From the NCBI GenBank assembly GCA_015956445.1, contig WIUZ02000004.1, forward strand, positions 682,001-746,000: a stretch of DNA of 64,000 nt, in the 5' to 3' direction. Below, in pieces: positions 34,785-47,378 of this stretch. How positions within the stretch are numbered: the stretch's first letter is position 1; each line of letters starts with the position of its first letter. This DNA comes from Thelephora terrestris. Its lineage: Eukaryota > Basidiomycota > Agaricomycetes > Thelephorales > Thelephoraceae. Below the pieces are notes generated by a model. It made no database searches and was not told where the DNA came from. It was given only the letters and a program-made list of their open reading frames with translations. Position numbers and translations under genes: made by a program.

Positions 34785-37605
34785 TCAGTACTCGGCCAAA
34801 GGGATGATTTTGCCGACGCTGGGCTTTGGGTAACGCTTCCTTCGGCTAGCTAGCTCAACTTCGGCGCTGTCGAAGAAGGAATAGCCCACTGTGCACCACG
34901 AGACTCTTAGCAACCTGGCATGATTTGAGGTCGGAAAAAAACTGACCCATAGAATCGTCGTCTTCCGTGACCTCGTCGACACGGCCATTGATTGGGCGAC
35001 CAGTCTTGGAGTCACGCAACACACCAGCGTGGTCAACGAATGGTGCCGGTCGCTCGTTCGCCTCTCGGTGGAGTTGAATGAGCATCCTCTGAACATCGAA
35101 GAAGTAGCCATTGAGGGTATCCAAGAATCTTCGGGTTTGCAGATGTTTAGAGGAAGCGCATCTGAACGTGGTCACCATCAGCGAGAAGGAATGGAGGGGC
35201 AGAGTCTACTTACATGGAAACACCATCTTCCTTGATGATGTACCCGATACCGTACCCGTCAGCAGCAACCGGTCCAAAGCCAAACAAACGAAGAGCAGGG
35301 TTACCGCAATTGGAAGTGGAAAGGATAGAAGTGTTCAAAGTGGTCCACCCATGGTCGGTGAAGATAGAGGGCAATGCGCCGTTGGCTGATGGAGGTGGAG
35401 CTGGGTCATCTGGCGAGGGCTCAAGGTTTCCGTCGCGTTCGCGCAGGAGAAGACAATACAGGGCATAGAGATGCCTATCCTGTCCGAGACCCTTTGCGCA
35501 CTCCTTGGTCAAGTCAACATGCCCCTTGCAAGCTTTACGCAACGCAGCAATTTTCTCGTCTGCGGGAGCCTCTGAGCAGAAGGTCTAACGATAATTGAAC
35601 TTTTTTTTCACGGAAAGAGGCTGTTTTTCGCACCTTGACGAATGCCACGCTCTCCGGTTGTACTGTCCGGATAGCTTCGGTCCTTCCATGAAGGAAGGCT
35701 TTGGTCATGGCTGGCTCATAGGTACACTCTATCCTTCCGTACAAGCCGAAGTACGCGGCCTGGAAAGCCATCTGTACAAAAGCATCGGGGCTAAAGCCAT
35801 GGCTGGTGATGAAGTTTTTGCCATAGCCCTTGAAATCGAGAGCTTGACAGTCGTTTTGGCAAATCAAATCGCTTAACCTCGTTTCGGCGAAGCGAATGCC
35901 CGCACGAATCTCCGGAGTGAGATTCCACTCGAGTTTCTTGGGAGCGGGATCAATTCTGCAATCCGGAGAGGGCGGTGGAGCGTCGGAAGCTCCTCGTGGA
36001 CGTTTGTATGATTTGGCGTAGGGAGAAAGTCTCGCCTTAAACATCGTGGGCGCAGTTGGGTTGATCGAACGCGCGAGGAGCATGAGCCCCTCCGTAAAAA
36101 TATCCGCCGCGAACCTGAGCACGGTGTGACCGTCAACACCTGTGTGCTCGAAATTGATACCAGCAGAGCCGTCTGCACAGACGATAAGTTGCAACTTGAG
36201 AGAGAAGTTACTTTTGTTTCAATGATGCTTGTGAGATAGGTACCTTATCATACCAGCGGTTGGTGCAAGTTCCAACTTGAACCCCATTGTGCAGGCTGTA
36301 AGTACCGCACAGGAAGTTGGCACAAAGCTCAGCAATGTTATCTGGAGCGGCGTCATCCAAGCACACGATGAACAGGGCGTTGTCAACGATCTCTAAACAT
36401 GGGCCATTTTGTTTGCTGCTGGCAAGGTCGTGACGGTAGTGTGACCACGTTTTCCTATTTTCTGTGGTGAGGACACCTAGTGAGTTACGGGCAACCTGTC
36501 CGGGAAAAAGGTGACGGTGAAACTTCACGATCTGTTAAAATGAGCTGACTTACGTCACCGGGAGGGGTGTCGTTAGCGTCAGTAACGATAGCTTGAAGGT
36601 TCCGTAGGATCTCTCTTTCGGTAAGGATGGGACTGTTGCCACCATCTAACACGTCGAACCAATCTTTGTAACGAGTAAGTCTCAAGATGGCCTCGGCACA
36701 GGAACGTGCAAACTCACAGAACTGGCCACGCCTGAGGACAACGATGTGCCTTGATCTCGGAGCGGCGACCATCTTACAACCGCGCTTCGAAAATTTAGAA
36801 GCATGGTCAGCGAGTATCACGTGAAAATGACGGGAGAAGCACCTCCGTCGGAATGCGCGCAACGCCGAACAGCCGGGTATACTGATCCATATCGAGCGAC
36901 ACCCCGCGAACAGAGTCAGGTTCGAGGAGACCGGCACGCAAGTCATGGATAAACCCCAAAGATGCGGTAATTAAAGCGGCAGCCCGGGGGAGCTGAGCGC
37001 CGCGGTCTGGGGTGGGATCATCTCTAGAGTGGCTGTCAGCATGCGGTGATGTCACAGAGATCAAGAGACATACTCTAGTACAAAGAATGGGTTGAGAGCG
37101 AGGACGACTGGATCCGTATGAGATAAGTACGATTCGTACCTGCAGAACGATTAGCATTAGGCGTTGCATGGACCAGAAAGTGGGGGGTGTCACCAGAAAT
37201 CTTCAATGTAGCTGACACAACATAAGATCAGCGTGCGAGACTCGTGAACGGAGCACAGGCCGTGCTCTACCTTGCTTTGTTCGCAGCCCAACTCTGTAGC
37301 CTGGCTTGTATCCGTGGGCCGTCACCATTCAAGAACTCCTCGACGGCCCTCTCGGTGCGAGCGTGCTCATCCGGCTCTTGGAGACCTTCCAATGCGCGGA
37401 GGTAGCGGCGACAAGTGTCCTCCAATGGTGGTATAGGGAGGGTTGGGAGGCTTTGGGCTTCAGATGTCCTTGTACTCATGTTTATGGTATCTGACTCTTG
37501 CACTACCGGTTCCGGAGCCTCCTCGAGGGGCAATGCGGGGGGGTCAGCGAGGGTAGGATGCGAGATGGAGAAGAGTGAGTGGATTGCTCGCCCGAAACGA
37601 TCCAT
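34785..37605 (-). CDS. Carnitine O-acetyltransferase, Yat2 type
   Basis: Transfers acetyl groups between CoA and carnitine, moving acetyl units between compartments during growth on acetate or fatty acids. After a 60-residue N-terminal extension the fold begins LPTLPIPPLEDTCRRYLRAL. Then follow the ESYLSYTDPVVLALNPFFVLE-type substrate region and LTTENRKTWSHYRHDL. The catalytic block FEHTGVDGHTVLRFAADIF has the active-site His in the Yat2-like context rather than the EHSWADAP of palmitoyltransferases. Next is DFKGYGKNFITSHGFSPDAFVQMAFQ, and then TYEPAMTKAFLHGRTEAIR, the CoA/carnitine-binding block. The C-terminus ends GKIIPLAEY. No organelle signal stands out, matching cytosolic Yat2/FacC. Roughly ten introns. 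Confidence 0.9.
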
Positions 37606-39433
37606 CGGTGATGGTGGTATTTGATCTCAACTTGTTTGTCTCTTGAACTCTTATTTGTTGGTTGCGCTAAGCGGCATGGGTCTACACCCTAATTCCATAA
37701 TCTGAAGCTATTTTGTCCTTCCTCTACTTTGATGCTACCCCTGAAAGAGGTTCACAAGGAGGCGGAAAGGCAGGCAAATACCGTCACTTTGGCAGTTGAC
37801 TGGAAGAACCCCTGCAACTTCACCGTCGCGGAGCCCGCAGAATTTTGAACACAAAATGAGCTATCTCCTGTACCATTCCTAGCTGCGCTCCCATTGACCC
37901 AAATATCATTTGTCGTCGGAGTCTTCTTGATTATGGATCTCCCTCCCTGGTGTGAATTTGAGGCTGGATTCCAGCCCATCCTCGGTGGCATTACTCCACC
38001 GCGTCCACTGCCTTCACCCCACCCCAGCTTGGACCCATCCCACCCTTACCCACTAATCTTCCGTCGCCTGCTGGTGCCACTGATGACTATCTCACCTCCG
38101 CTAGCTGTTCTGCCTTCTGTTGGGGCTAGCCCGTCAAAGTGATGGGTGAGCCATGCCACTGCCAGCCTTAATCCGGCATTCACATTGCGCGGAAGGAGCT
38201 TTAGGTCACCTCAAGCGACTGCAAGCACTTTCGTCTGTGGAGCGAGGGCCTTATGGGCTCTGAGGAGGCGGATCGAAGGAACTACCGAAGCATGGGCAGG
38301 CAGAAGTGGCAGTCAAAGATATCCCCATGCCGAGTCTGTCGATGAATCAGAGCCATAGGGATTCGGATAGCGAAGAACGGTTCTTTCTGTGGCACACATG
38401 CTCAACACAGCTGATGTTGGTATCTCTTATGGGCCCGCACCCGGCGGCCCCTATTGCGGTTTAGGACGTCGACATCTCAACAGCCGTGTGTAGGACGATG
38501 CGCTTCGTACGAGCCTGGACTCTGACCGGGCTCTGACCCCCGTTTGAAACATTGGTCGACCCCCGCATGATACCTCAAAGCCCACACTCTTATATTCATA
38601 TATCACGAAGGGTATCGTAGTTCTCTTTTACTGTACAAGGCTCGAACATTATCGCAAACACGCCTTGGTTCCAAATCCCAACTGGTCCGCAGCGGCCTGC
38701 GAACCATCAATTGCATTCCTGTTGGCGCCGAGAGGGCACTGGCAATCGCACGGAATAGAAGCACTTGATCAACGACCCCCACAGTTTTGCTGCTCCTGTG
38801 GTCTGTTGCCGCGGTAAGTTTTTCCAACGATCCCGATAGCAATGACACTGCCCACCCTCGAGGCTAATGCCCTGCTCTGCTCGGAACTGGCTAACCCGGA
38901 AATAGCATTTGTGGGAAAGGTGGGTTGATGGAAAGGTCAACGTTCGGGCAAATTTCGTGCTTTTTACCGAAGAAGCGATCCGCCGGCATTGTTGCAGAAA
39001 GGGAGGCTGGAGCCCTACCGTGGTGTTTTCGCCTTTCCCACGACTGCTACGCATATCCGCGATTATCAGCTTAAGAAGTTTCCGATGTGGGTGAGGGCAT
39101 GCGAAGGAGCACACCATTCGCTAGAATCCACAACAATGTTCGATTACGATACCACCGAAAAAATCGCCCTCCCGGACAACAAGAAAGTCCTTATATAATT
39201 GTTGAAACCAGGGTTCCTTCAGAGCTGTGCCCTGTGCCTCAAATAATCGATGGATGATTCTTGGTTGCGGGAGAGATGTATAATAAGCGCCCGAACCGGT
39301 TCTCGATCCGTACACCATCTAGGTTCAGATTTCAGATTTGGGGATGATGCGGTGCGGATTCAGATCAGTCTCCCTCCCCTTCCGCTACATCCACCGGAAT
39401 CACCTGTCCATTCAAAGATTCAGACCGTTCACG
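37606..39433. other. Gene-poor interval, 1.8 kb
   Basis: This is the longest stretch without a supported gene, lying between two divergently placed genes (Yat2-like and Xaa-Pro aminopeptidase). Frames of 60-136 codons exist on both strands (for example minus 38707-39117, plus 38989-39198). They overlap in conflicting frames, show no family motif, and cannot be joined into a longer gene with sensible introns. No repeats or RNA genes are evident. Confidence 0.5.
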
Positions 39434-42363
39434 ATGGGTTCAGCTGAGGTCCTGAGAGTCAACACGACACAAAGGCTTCGGGTTCTTCGAGAGCTCATGG
39501 CTCAAGAGAAGTACGATGTGAACGCTCTTATCGTTCCCAGTGAAGATCAACGTACGCCACGATACAAATGGGTCACCCCCGGACACCACCTCTGACCTTC
39601 TGGTTTCTCAGACTCCAGCGAATATCTTGCAAACTGTGACAAGCGTCGGGCATTCATCTCAGGGTTCGACGGATCTGCTGGTATCATCATTCGACCATTC
39701 GCCGCTTTCGAACTAACTCAACTGGACAAAGGTTGTGCCGTTGTCACCAAGGAACACGCGTATCTATTCACAGATGGCAGATATTTCCTCCAAGCCGAAC
39801 AACAATTAGACGAGTAACCCCGTTTCATGCATCTCTGGCATGAACACTATTGATTAAGAGAAACAGCAATTGGACTTTGATGAAGCAGGGGCTTCGAGGT
39901 GTGTATGCTCTTGCGGATGCAGTTCATTGACCTTATACCCCTCAGATGTGCCGACGTGGCAAGAGTTCGTCTCCAAGGTTTGTCACGATCAAGTCGCTGT
40001 CGCTGGCCAGGTGCTCAACTCACCTGCGTCGTAGCGTTTAGAGACTGAATCGAGGGTCGGAATCGATCCTACCCTTATTCCTGCCTGTACGCCGTCGGTC
40101 GTTCTTTCGACTCCCAGAGGCTTACACCTTGTTTTGGTAGCGGACGCGGAGTCAGTGAAAAAGTCTCTGAAGGGTCGTCAATCTGAGCTTGTCTCTCTCT
40201 CCGAGAACTTGGTGGACATTGTCTGGGGTACCGACCGTCCAGCGCGCAGCCTGAATCATGTGTTCCCATTACCAATAAAGTTCACAGGCAGGGGTAGTTC
40301 TGGAGTTACGCTACTTCCGTGCTGACCCATAGCGTACAGGTCAGTCTCACGAGGATAAACTCGCCGTGGTCCGAAAAGAATTGGAGAGCAAAAAATTGGT
40401 TGCCACAGTCGTAAATGCCCTCGACGACGTGGCTTGGCTATTCAACCTTAGAGGCTCAGATATTGACTATAACCCTGGTTTGAACCTTTCCCTGCCCGAC
40501 CGTGTGACGCACTCACTTGATTTTCAGTCTTCTTTGCGTACGCTGTTGTGACTGCGGAATCTGCCATTCTCTTCGCGCACGAGTCACAGATCGATGATAT
40601 TGTGCGAGAACACCTCGGTCCGACTGTCAAGATCCAGCCCTACGAATCCTTCTTCCCTTACTTGAGGGAGCTGAGTTCTGGTTTTGAAAAGTCGTCAAAA
40701 CCTGTGAGTTCTAGATATCTTTTTAATGTACGTGTTTGACGGCCATCACTCGAACGAACAGAGGGTTTTGATCAGCAAACAAGCAAGTTTGGCTATCGCA
40801 GACGCCATAGGAAAGGTGGCTGTTCTGCAGTTTCTCTGTCAGCTTACTCACTACCGGAAACCTCAGGACTTCGCTGAAATCGAGCTGTCTATCGTGACGA
40901 ACCTCAAGTCGATCAAGAACGATGTAGAGATCTCAGGCTTTCGGGAATGCCATGTTCGCGATGGTGCAGCGCTAGTCAGGTACTTCGCCTGGCTTGAAGA
41001 GCAACTCCACAACGGTGCTGTGCTATCCGAAAGCGGGGCGGCTGATCAACTGGAAAAATACCGGTCGTGGGTACCCGAGGGGCTATTTCAACCGCATCGC
41101 CCTTATTTTTCTCTCCAGGGAGCTCAAACATTTCAAGGGACTATCTTTTGACACCATCTCGTCCACCGGACCGAATGCCGCGATTATTCATTACAAGCCC
41201 AGCCTGACAGATTCCGCCATCATCAAAAGGGACCAGATCTACTTGTGTGACTCTGGAGCGCAATTCCTCGACGGCACCACTGATGTGACAAGGACATGGG
41301 TAAGCGAGTCCCAGGAATCTCCACATTCATGACTCATTACTCGAACAGCATTTTGGCACACCGACGCCCGAGGAAAAGCGGGCCTTTACTCGCGTTCTGC
41401 AGGGCCATATTGCGATCGACACCGCGGTTTTCCCTCGCGAAACAACAGGTTTCATGCTGTAGGTCCCGCCTTCATTTATTTGTCTCAACCTCAAACTATT
41501 TCACCAGCGACTCGTGGGCTCGCAGACCGCTATGGAAAGATGGTCTCGGTAGGTTTCTTATCCGTTGTTATGTGGCATGTTAATTAATTCACAGCAATCG
41601 GTACTCGCAACAAGATTATCGGTAACGTACTTCGCCGTACGGCCTTTGGTCCTCACTAATCCATGGGTCTTCTAAAGCCACGGGACAGGCAAGTGAATTA
41701 ACAAGCTTAGAATTCATGCACACAATCACTCATTCGGTTGTTAGGACACGGAGTCGGCTCCTTTTTAAATGTTCACGAGGGCCCTCAGGGAATAAGCTTT
41801 AGAATTAGTAGGGGTTTCTCACCAAGATTATCATATTGTTCGAGTCCTGACCCCTTGCTCTAGCATCTAACACACCCCTGCGGGCTGGAATGACGCTCTC
41901 GAACGGTACACCCCCTCCCACCTCTGTACATCCAGGTGAATCGCTAATCATAGTCATACCCTCAGAGCCAGGATATTATGAAGACGGCAAGTATGGCATA
42001 AGGTACATTCGCTAAACACGGGAAGCCTTGTGTCGGACAGCGTTCACACCCATCTCGCAGGATCGAGAGCATCGTTATTATACGCGAAGCGGAAACGCCG
42101 AACAATTTCGGCCAGAAGGGTTACCTGCGGTTTGAGAATGTCACTATGGTTCGCCCAGATCCATGGCTCTTGTACCCTTTCGATGCTGACGATGCAAAAA
42201 GTGTCCGATACACAAAAACCTGATTGACGTTAGCCTGCTGGAGGCGTCGGAAAAAGCCTGGGTTGACTCATATCACCAAGAGGTCTACGAGAAGTTGCTA
42301 CCATTATTGGCCAATGATCTTCGAGCGACGGAGTGGCTCAAGAGAGAGACTTCCCCATTGTGA
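39434..42363 (+). CDS. Xaa-Pro aminopeptidase P (M24B)
   Basis: Removes N-terminal residues that precede proline; cytosolic, two metal ions. The start [21 protein letters not shown] is followed by [31 protein letters not shown] and [17 protein letters not shown] of the N-terminal creatinase-like domains, then [15 protein letters not shown]. In the catalytic pita-bread domain the metal ligands are all present: the two Asp of [16 protein letters not shown], the His of HGTGHGVG, the Glu of NEPGYYEDG and the Glu of LRFENVT. Residues after that are the short C-terminal helix part ending [12 protein letters not shown]. It is finely split, with 15 or more exons, including very short ones around HGTGHG, which makes this gene easy to mis-model. 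Confidence 0.92.
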
Positions 42364-42722
42364 TCTCTCGTCGGTTGTAGAGTACATAAACAGTTGAGCG
42401 TTATCTCCAGAATGAGCCCTGTCTCGAGTGCAGATGCATGATATTCTTCAGTGAGCCATGTCACGCGTAAAGACCTAGAGTCAAGTCCTGGACAACATCT
42501 ACTAGACCACTTGCATTCCAAGTTCACTTCCACGCATAACCTTCCCTCGTTCAATACCGTTGCGGACAGAATCCTCGATAACAGCCAGGAAGCCCGTGTA
42601 GGGGCATCCTAGAGTAGTAAATATATACGAAAGTCAAATCACACAACGTTGGACAGGACAAGTGACATTCTAGTAAGTTAAGTGCGGGTCCGCATACAGA
42701 TACCTGTCGTTACAGACTCCGG
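42364..42722. other. Intergenic, 359 bases
   Basis: 3' flank of the aminopeptidase and promoter of the IES6 gene. No motif stands out. Confidence 0.45.
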
Positions 42723-43520
42723 ATGTGTGCGGTCCGGAATCCCGTTCCCATCTCTCCCACAGCGATCATGTAAGTCACGTATTTAACCTGCATAATACAG
42801 CGTTGGTTATCGAAAGGCCTCCAAAGGGCGGTTTCAAGAAGAAGGCTGAAGGATCCGAAGCATCAACCCCTGTGTGCCCTCTCGTTCCTTCATGGTAATG
42901 AGTCCCAGCTGATCCGAGATATGTCATAAAGACACTCGTCGAGCAATTCTCGTATCTTCATGTCCCGAAACCGTTCAAGAACCCAAAATACACGAAGAAC
43001 CAGAACAGAAGGGCTAAAAACCTGAAGACCGTGCTCACCCAGGAACGCGAACGGGAGAAACAAGACCGTGAACGGCGCAGGTTGGAGAAGGAGGAAGCCA
43101 TGGATGTTGACGGTGTGCCCCCTCCCGGCCCCTCGGATATTCCATTTGAGGAGGACACTCCTACCTGTAAGTTCTCTGTGAGGTTCCTAGTGGCTTGCGA
43201 GCTGATGGCGGAGGCAGACACGTCCATCGAGGCACCTCCTTCGCTACTTCCGGCACGGAAGTATTGTGATATAACTGGCCTTGAGGCACGTATTCACTCC
43301 GTCAGCGTCTCAAATAGTGCTGAGCGGGGCTCAGGCAAACTATACCGACCCAGCAACTGGGTTGCGCTATCACGACAAGAACGTCTACCAATTGATCAAA
43401 GGCTTGGCAAGTGTTCAGGCGACCCGCTTCATCATCATGCTAACTCTCGCCGCGTACCAGAACATGGCTGCAGCGCGAGATTACCTAGCGGCGCGCGGTG
43501 TGAACCCTATCGTGAGATAG
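42723..43520 (+). CDS. IES6: INO80 complex subunit Ies6/INO80C (YL1-C domain)
   Basis: A subunit of the INO80 chromatin remodeller that joins Arp5 to the complex. The clear part begins VIERPPKGGFKKKAEG (exon from 42801). It is spliced to TLVEQFSYLHVPKPFKNPKYTKNQNRRAKNLK, a basic block conserved in the family. An acidic linker (MDVDGVPPPGPSDIPFEED) follows, then the YL1-C zinc-free motif PARKYCDITGLEANYTDPATGLRYHDKNVYQLI, with the central intron inside it. The C-terminus ends ARGVNPIVR. The first exon is not settled: the only upstream ATG (42723) does not splice in frame to 42801 with the obvious GTAAGT donor, so the left end is approximate. Confidence 0.85.
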
Positions 43521-43674
43521 TGCATTCGCTCTCAGGCGCTGGAGAAATGGTTATTGTGGAGGGGAGATCTTATATTGTACACCACACGATAGAAAAGTAC
43601 ACTCGAGTGTTCCGCAGCGGGAGTTGCGTAGAAGCTTCCATATCAACCACGTCTCCATCTTCCACGAAACCGCG

Positions 43675-44686
43675 CTAGTTTGAAGCCGAGCTTTCGATAT
43701 GTTCGTCTGCTTCCGTTGGGACGTCCCAGTCCACGAAGTCGATAGATGCCAATTCCCAATAGATGAGAAGTTGGAGGAGGGTTGGGCGTTGATGTGCGCG
43801 GCCTCTTTCAAACACTGTGGATACAGAGGCTGTGGTATACCCTTTACTCATGTTGCCGAAGACCCAATAATCGTAATTGGTGACGATGAAGTGCGAACAA
43901 TTAGCCTCCTTGCAGGCCTCGTAGGCCTGGGTGGGGTCGGTCAGCGGAACGTCGAATACGCGAGGGTTTCACTCACGACTGCCCACAGAATATGCGCCTT
44001 GGAAGTCCTCATCTCTCCCGGAGTAAGGTCCAATTCATCATTAGCGAACTAAAACCACAGTTGTCAGCGCAGCTCGCGTGAATTGTCCGTCATGTACTCA
44101 CCGTCCTCCGAGTGGTAAAATCTTGGAGATCAAGTTTAGAGATGTCCCAGGGTGGGATACAGATGATGACCATCTTGGGCTTCTGCGCACTGCTTTTCAC
44201 AGCCCACGCCTCAGTCTTGGCGTACGGGAGAACTTGGGCACCGCGCATCAGGTTCAACGTAGAATTCTGTGAATATCTGTAAGACTCCCGGTATGGGTCC
44301 CCGTGGAGGAGGCGAGCCAATTCCATGGCGGTCACAATGATAGAATTGTAGATGATGTAGCGGAACGACCGCAAGTCGTTCACGGCTCGTTCCTGTATTG
44401 CGAGCAAAACCCCAGACTATGGGAGTTTGATGTTCCTCGATTCCGCCGCCTTCAAGTCAATCATGAGGTCAGACCCCACACTTTCGAAGTCTATTGGATG
44501 ATGAGCGAGTGGTGACGGTGCTCGAGTGTTTCCTTACTGACACTTATGGCAGCTGGTTACTAAGTCCTGGCCCCTGTCATTGAAGTTATAGATCCGTCTA
44601 AGCGTTCGAGTGGTGTCGGGTTTAGCTAGCTGATCTGGAACATCCCAAGTGGGTGCATATTGGTTCGCGTCGGGGATGCGGGCCAT
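43675..44686 (-). CDS. Hypothetical protein, probably Agaricomycete-specific
   Basis: The reading starts MARIPDANQYAPTWDVPDQL and continues TTRTLRRIYNFNDRGQDL. A later exon reads SGVLLAIQERAVNDLRSFRYIIYN and MVIICIPPWDISKLDLQDFTTRRT. It is joined over a GTGAGT intron to FANDELDLTPGEMRTSKAHILW and over a second one to AYEACKEANCSHFIVTNYDYWVFGNMS, ending HIESSASN. The last part (SHFIVTNYDYWVFG) is the sort of conserved core seen in restriction-like or kinase-like folds, but I cannot assign one. The junction around 44420-44540 is unresolved: the middle exon runs into an in-frame TAG (CTCCCATAG) and no canonical intron restores the frame cleanly. It may be a frameshifted copy or have an unusual intron. 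An upstream exon near 44770-44810 is possible. Confidence 0.5.
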
Positions 44687-45269
44687 AACTAAGGACGAGG
44701 TGTGTTAGCAAACCGATCTTAGGCCACTTAAGGGAAAGGGTACCAAAGTTTAAGCACTCCGGCATTCTTGATGAATTCCTTGTATGATGACTTCAATTCC
44801 GCGCTTTCTTCGTGACTGGATTGCATCCTGTAGATTGTTTGATTGTGGAGAGAGTGAGAGCGGTAACAGGGGCTGCCACTGCCTCTTGTTTTTTTATTTT
44901 ATATTAGCCGTGTCGCCCACCGTGGTCTTTGACGGACGCATGGTTGTTGGCCAGAGCACGGTGACACCTTGTGAAACACACAATAAATTGTCCTACATAA
45001 GTCCTTGTGTAGGGCCGGGCGTACAGCGTAGTGGGGGAAATCCGAGGACGGTGGACATCACATTGCCTTCAGGAGGAAAGCCGTGGTTGCCTTTTCCCGA
45101 TGGCAACTGGATCTTATCAATCGCTCGAACAAGACGCAGTGCTCCAAGCTCAATGTTCACGTTTCCTTGTGTAAAACGGGCTGAATTAGTCTTTTGTGAA
45201 AGAGGCTGAAAGGGAGGGATCAAGCAATGATCGGCTGTTTCCGAGCCAAGCTTTGGATCTACCCATGAG
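44687..45269. other. Intergenic, 583 bases
   Basis: Divergent region between the hypothetical gene and RUD3. A minus-strand frame of 110 codons (44993-45325) overlaps the RUD3 start and has no recognisable product; a first exon of the hypothetical gene could lie near 44770-44810. Confidence 0.4.
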
Positions 45270-47096
45270 ATGGATGAGCACTCCAATGCACAATCCCCCA
45301 ATTCCTCCTCTTCCATCAGCAGCATAGAAAACGCGACAGCCGCCCTTCGTTTATCAGTCGACAGCGACCGTGATGCTCAGAATCCATCATTGACGAACGG
45401 AAACCTGGGTGGCCATGCTGCAAATAACTCGAACGGTTCTGAGTACTCAGAGGACAGTGACCTCGATCCCGTCGAGAGGTTACAGAAGGAACTCGAGCGG
45501 ACCAAGGGAGAGAAGGATGTGCTTGCCTCTCAGTATAGGACATTACTCTCAAAGCTGACGGCGATGCGAACAACATTGGGTAACAAACTGCAACAAGATG
45601 CCGTGAGTCTCCCTCAGCACCACGTTACCATTCGTTCCGCGTTCAACCGGTTGCGGTTTAGGAAGAACTCGACCGGCGCGAACAAGTAATCCAGCAGCTA
45701 ACAGCGGAGGGCGATGAGTTTCGCTCAACTGTCGAAACACTCAAGGCAGAACTTATTTCCTCCAACGACGAGGCCGAGAGGGCAACCAGAGAACTTGAAG
45801 CTCTCCGAACCCGGGCCCTTCACGAAAGCGCACAAGAATCAATGCTCAGAGAACGGGAACTCAGAGAAACTCAGTCAGAACTTGAGAGGTGTCGGATAGA
45901 GCGGGATGAATGGGAACGAGCATTGATGCAAGAGCGAGTTCTGCTGAATGAAGCTCGAGTTTCCCTCGATGCTCTTACTCGCGATCTTGAGATGGAACAG
46001 GAGGCAAGGCGGGGGGACATGGGCGCATTGGAGGTTGAGCGGGAAAGAGCTAGTAATCTTCAGTCTGTGCTGGGAGATTTCCAAGCTGGTGCGTTGCTCG
46101 TCTCACGAGTCAATCCTCCCTCTGACGCGTACGCAGCGAAGGATCATGAAATCCGCCAGGCGGTCTTAGATCTTGAAACCCGGTACAACGAGGTAACGGT
46201 ATCATTGGCAGACTTCAAGCACAGAGCATTGACGGCTGAGGTACGTGCATTGACTTTCACACCTATCGTGTTCTTACTAAGCCTAAACAGCTGCAACTCG
46301 AAGAGAACCGATCCACTTCGTCCAAAACCCAGGATTTGGAGAAGGAATTGAAGGAGAAGAACCTCCTGATCGGCAAACTCAGACACGAAGGCAGGTCTCT
46401 TCCATTGAAATGTAGACCCTACCTCTGACCATCTCTCAAGCCGTCATCATGAACGAGCATCTCGTCGAGGCGCTACGTCGACTACGCAGGTCGTCAAATA
46501 ACACTAACGTCGACCGTAGGCTCGTGACGAACGTTCTCCTGCAGTTCTTGACTACACCTAGAGGGGACGCTAAGCGATTCGAGATGCTCACTTTGCTGTC
46601 TTCGATCTTGCAGTGGTCTGATGATGAACGTGAGAAGGCTGGTCTGCAGCGCTCGGGCCCACCTGGTTCAAAATCGTCTATCCTGTCGACTTTATCACCT
46701 GCATCGAAATCTAAGGCTCTGGAGCTTGAGAAGACCGACGAAACTGAGGTTAGTAAACGTTTATTAGGACCCTGATTCAGGCGCACATGACAAATCCCGC
46801 TTCCCCTACAGTCGTTCTCTCGCCTGTGGGTCGAGTTCCTGTTGACAGAAGCAGCCGCGGGAGAAACTCCTTCCAGTTCCAACATGTCCTTACCTGGAAC
46901 CCCGACATACTCTCCCAACAACCTTCCATCACCCTTAAATACGGGTTCCCCGAGGAGCGTTGCGGGGGGAATGCGACGGCTAGCCTCTTTTGGCGCTTCG
47001 ATGAGTTCGCCAAACCTCCACAGAAGCCCATCATCACCACCACCTTTTCCGCCAATATCATCGCTTGATAAGGGCAAGGGCAAGGATGTGGGTTAG
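45270..47096 (+). CDS. RUD3: Golgi coiled-coil protein Rud3 (GRAB-domain golgin)
   Basis: A golgin that binds Arf1-GTP and tethers vesicles at the cis-Golgi. A Ser/Asn-rich head (MDEHSNAQSPNSSSS) is followed by a long heptad-rich coiled coil: DPVERLQKELERTKGEKDVL, REQVIQQLTAEGDEF, RERELRETQSELERCRIE and DLETRYNEVTVSLADFKH. The C-terminal GRAB domain reads AVIMNEHLVEALRRLR, VDRRLVTNVLLQFLTTPRGD and RFEMLTLLSSILQWSDDEREKAGLQ, which is diagnostic. The final 90 residues are Ser/Pro-rich (PGTPTYSPNNLPSP). Five introns. The start ATG at 45270 is the first in frame and is preceded by stops. It is tail-to-tail with the HECT_2 gene. Confidence 0.9.
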
Positions 47097-47378
47097 ATTT
47101 TTTGAGAGGTCGTTTTTCGACCGTTCGTTTGATTTGAAATCGTGGTTCGAGTAATTCGCACCATTTACCTATGGACACTTCATCGATTCCGGATATCACA
47201 TCGTATATTTAACTCGGTAACAATCCATAATAATATTACGACGGTCAATACGACCGCGGAGAATTGGTGAAAACAACATGCGAGAATGGGTTGCACAGAT
47301 TGGAAAACAACAGAGACAAATGGCCAGTAAATGCAAAAGGCCCCAAGATAACGAGTGGAAGCGCGTGGTAGCCGAGAC

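Noticed and set aside
37752-38142. Possible short secreted protein gene
   Set aside because: Frames on both strands were considered; none has a signal peptide, cysteine pattern or sensible intron extension.
38707-39117. 136-codon minus-strand frame in the gene-poor interval
   Set aside because: Composition and lack of motifs look random, and overlapping frames on the other strand are about as long.
44993-45325. Minus-strand frame of 110 codons near the RUD3 start
   Set aside because: It overlaps the RUD3 coding start, has no family resemblance, and no intron joins it convincingly to the hypothetical gene downstream.
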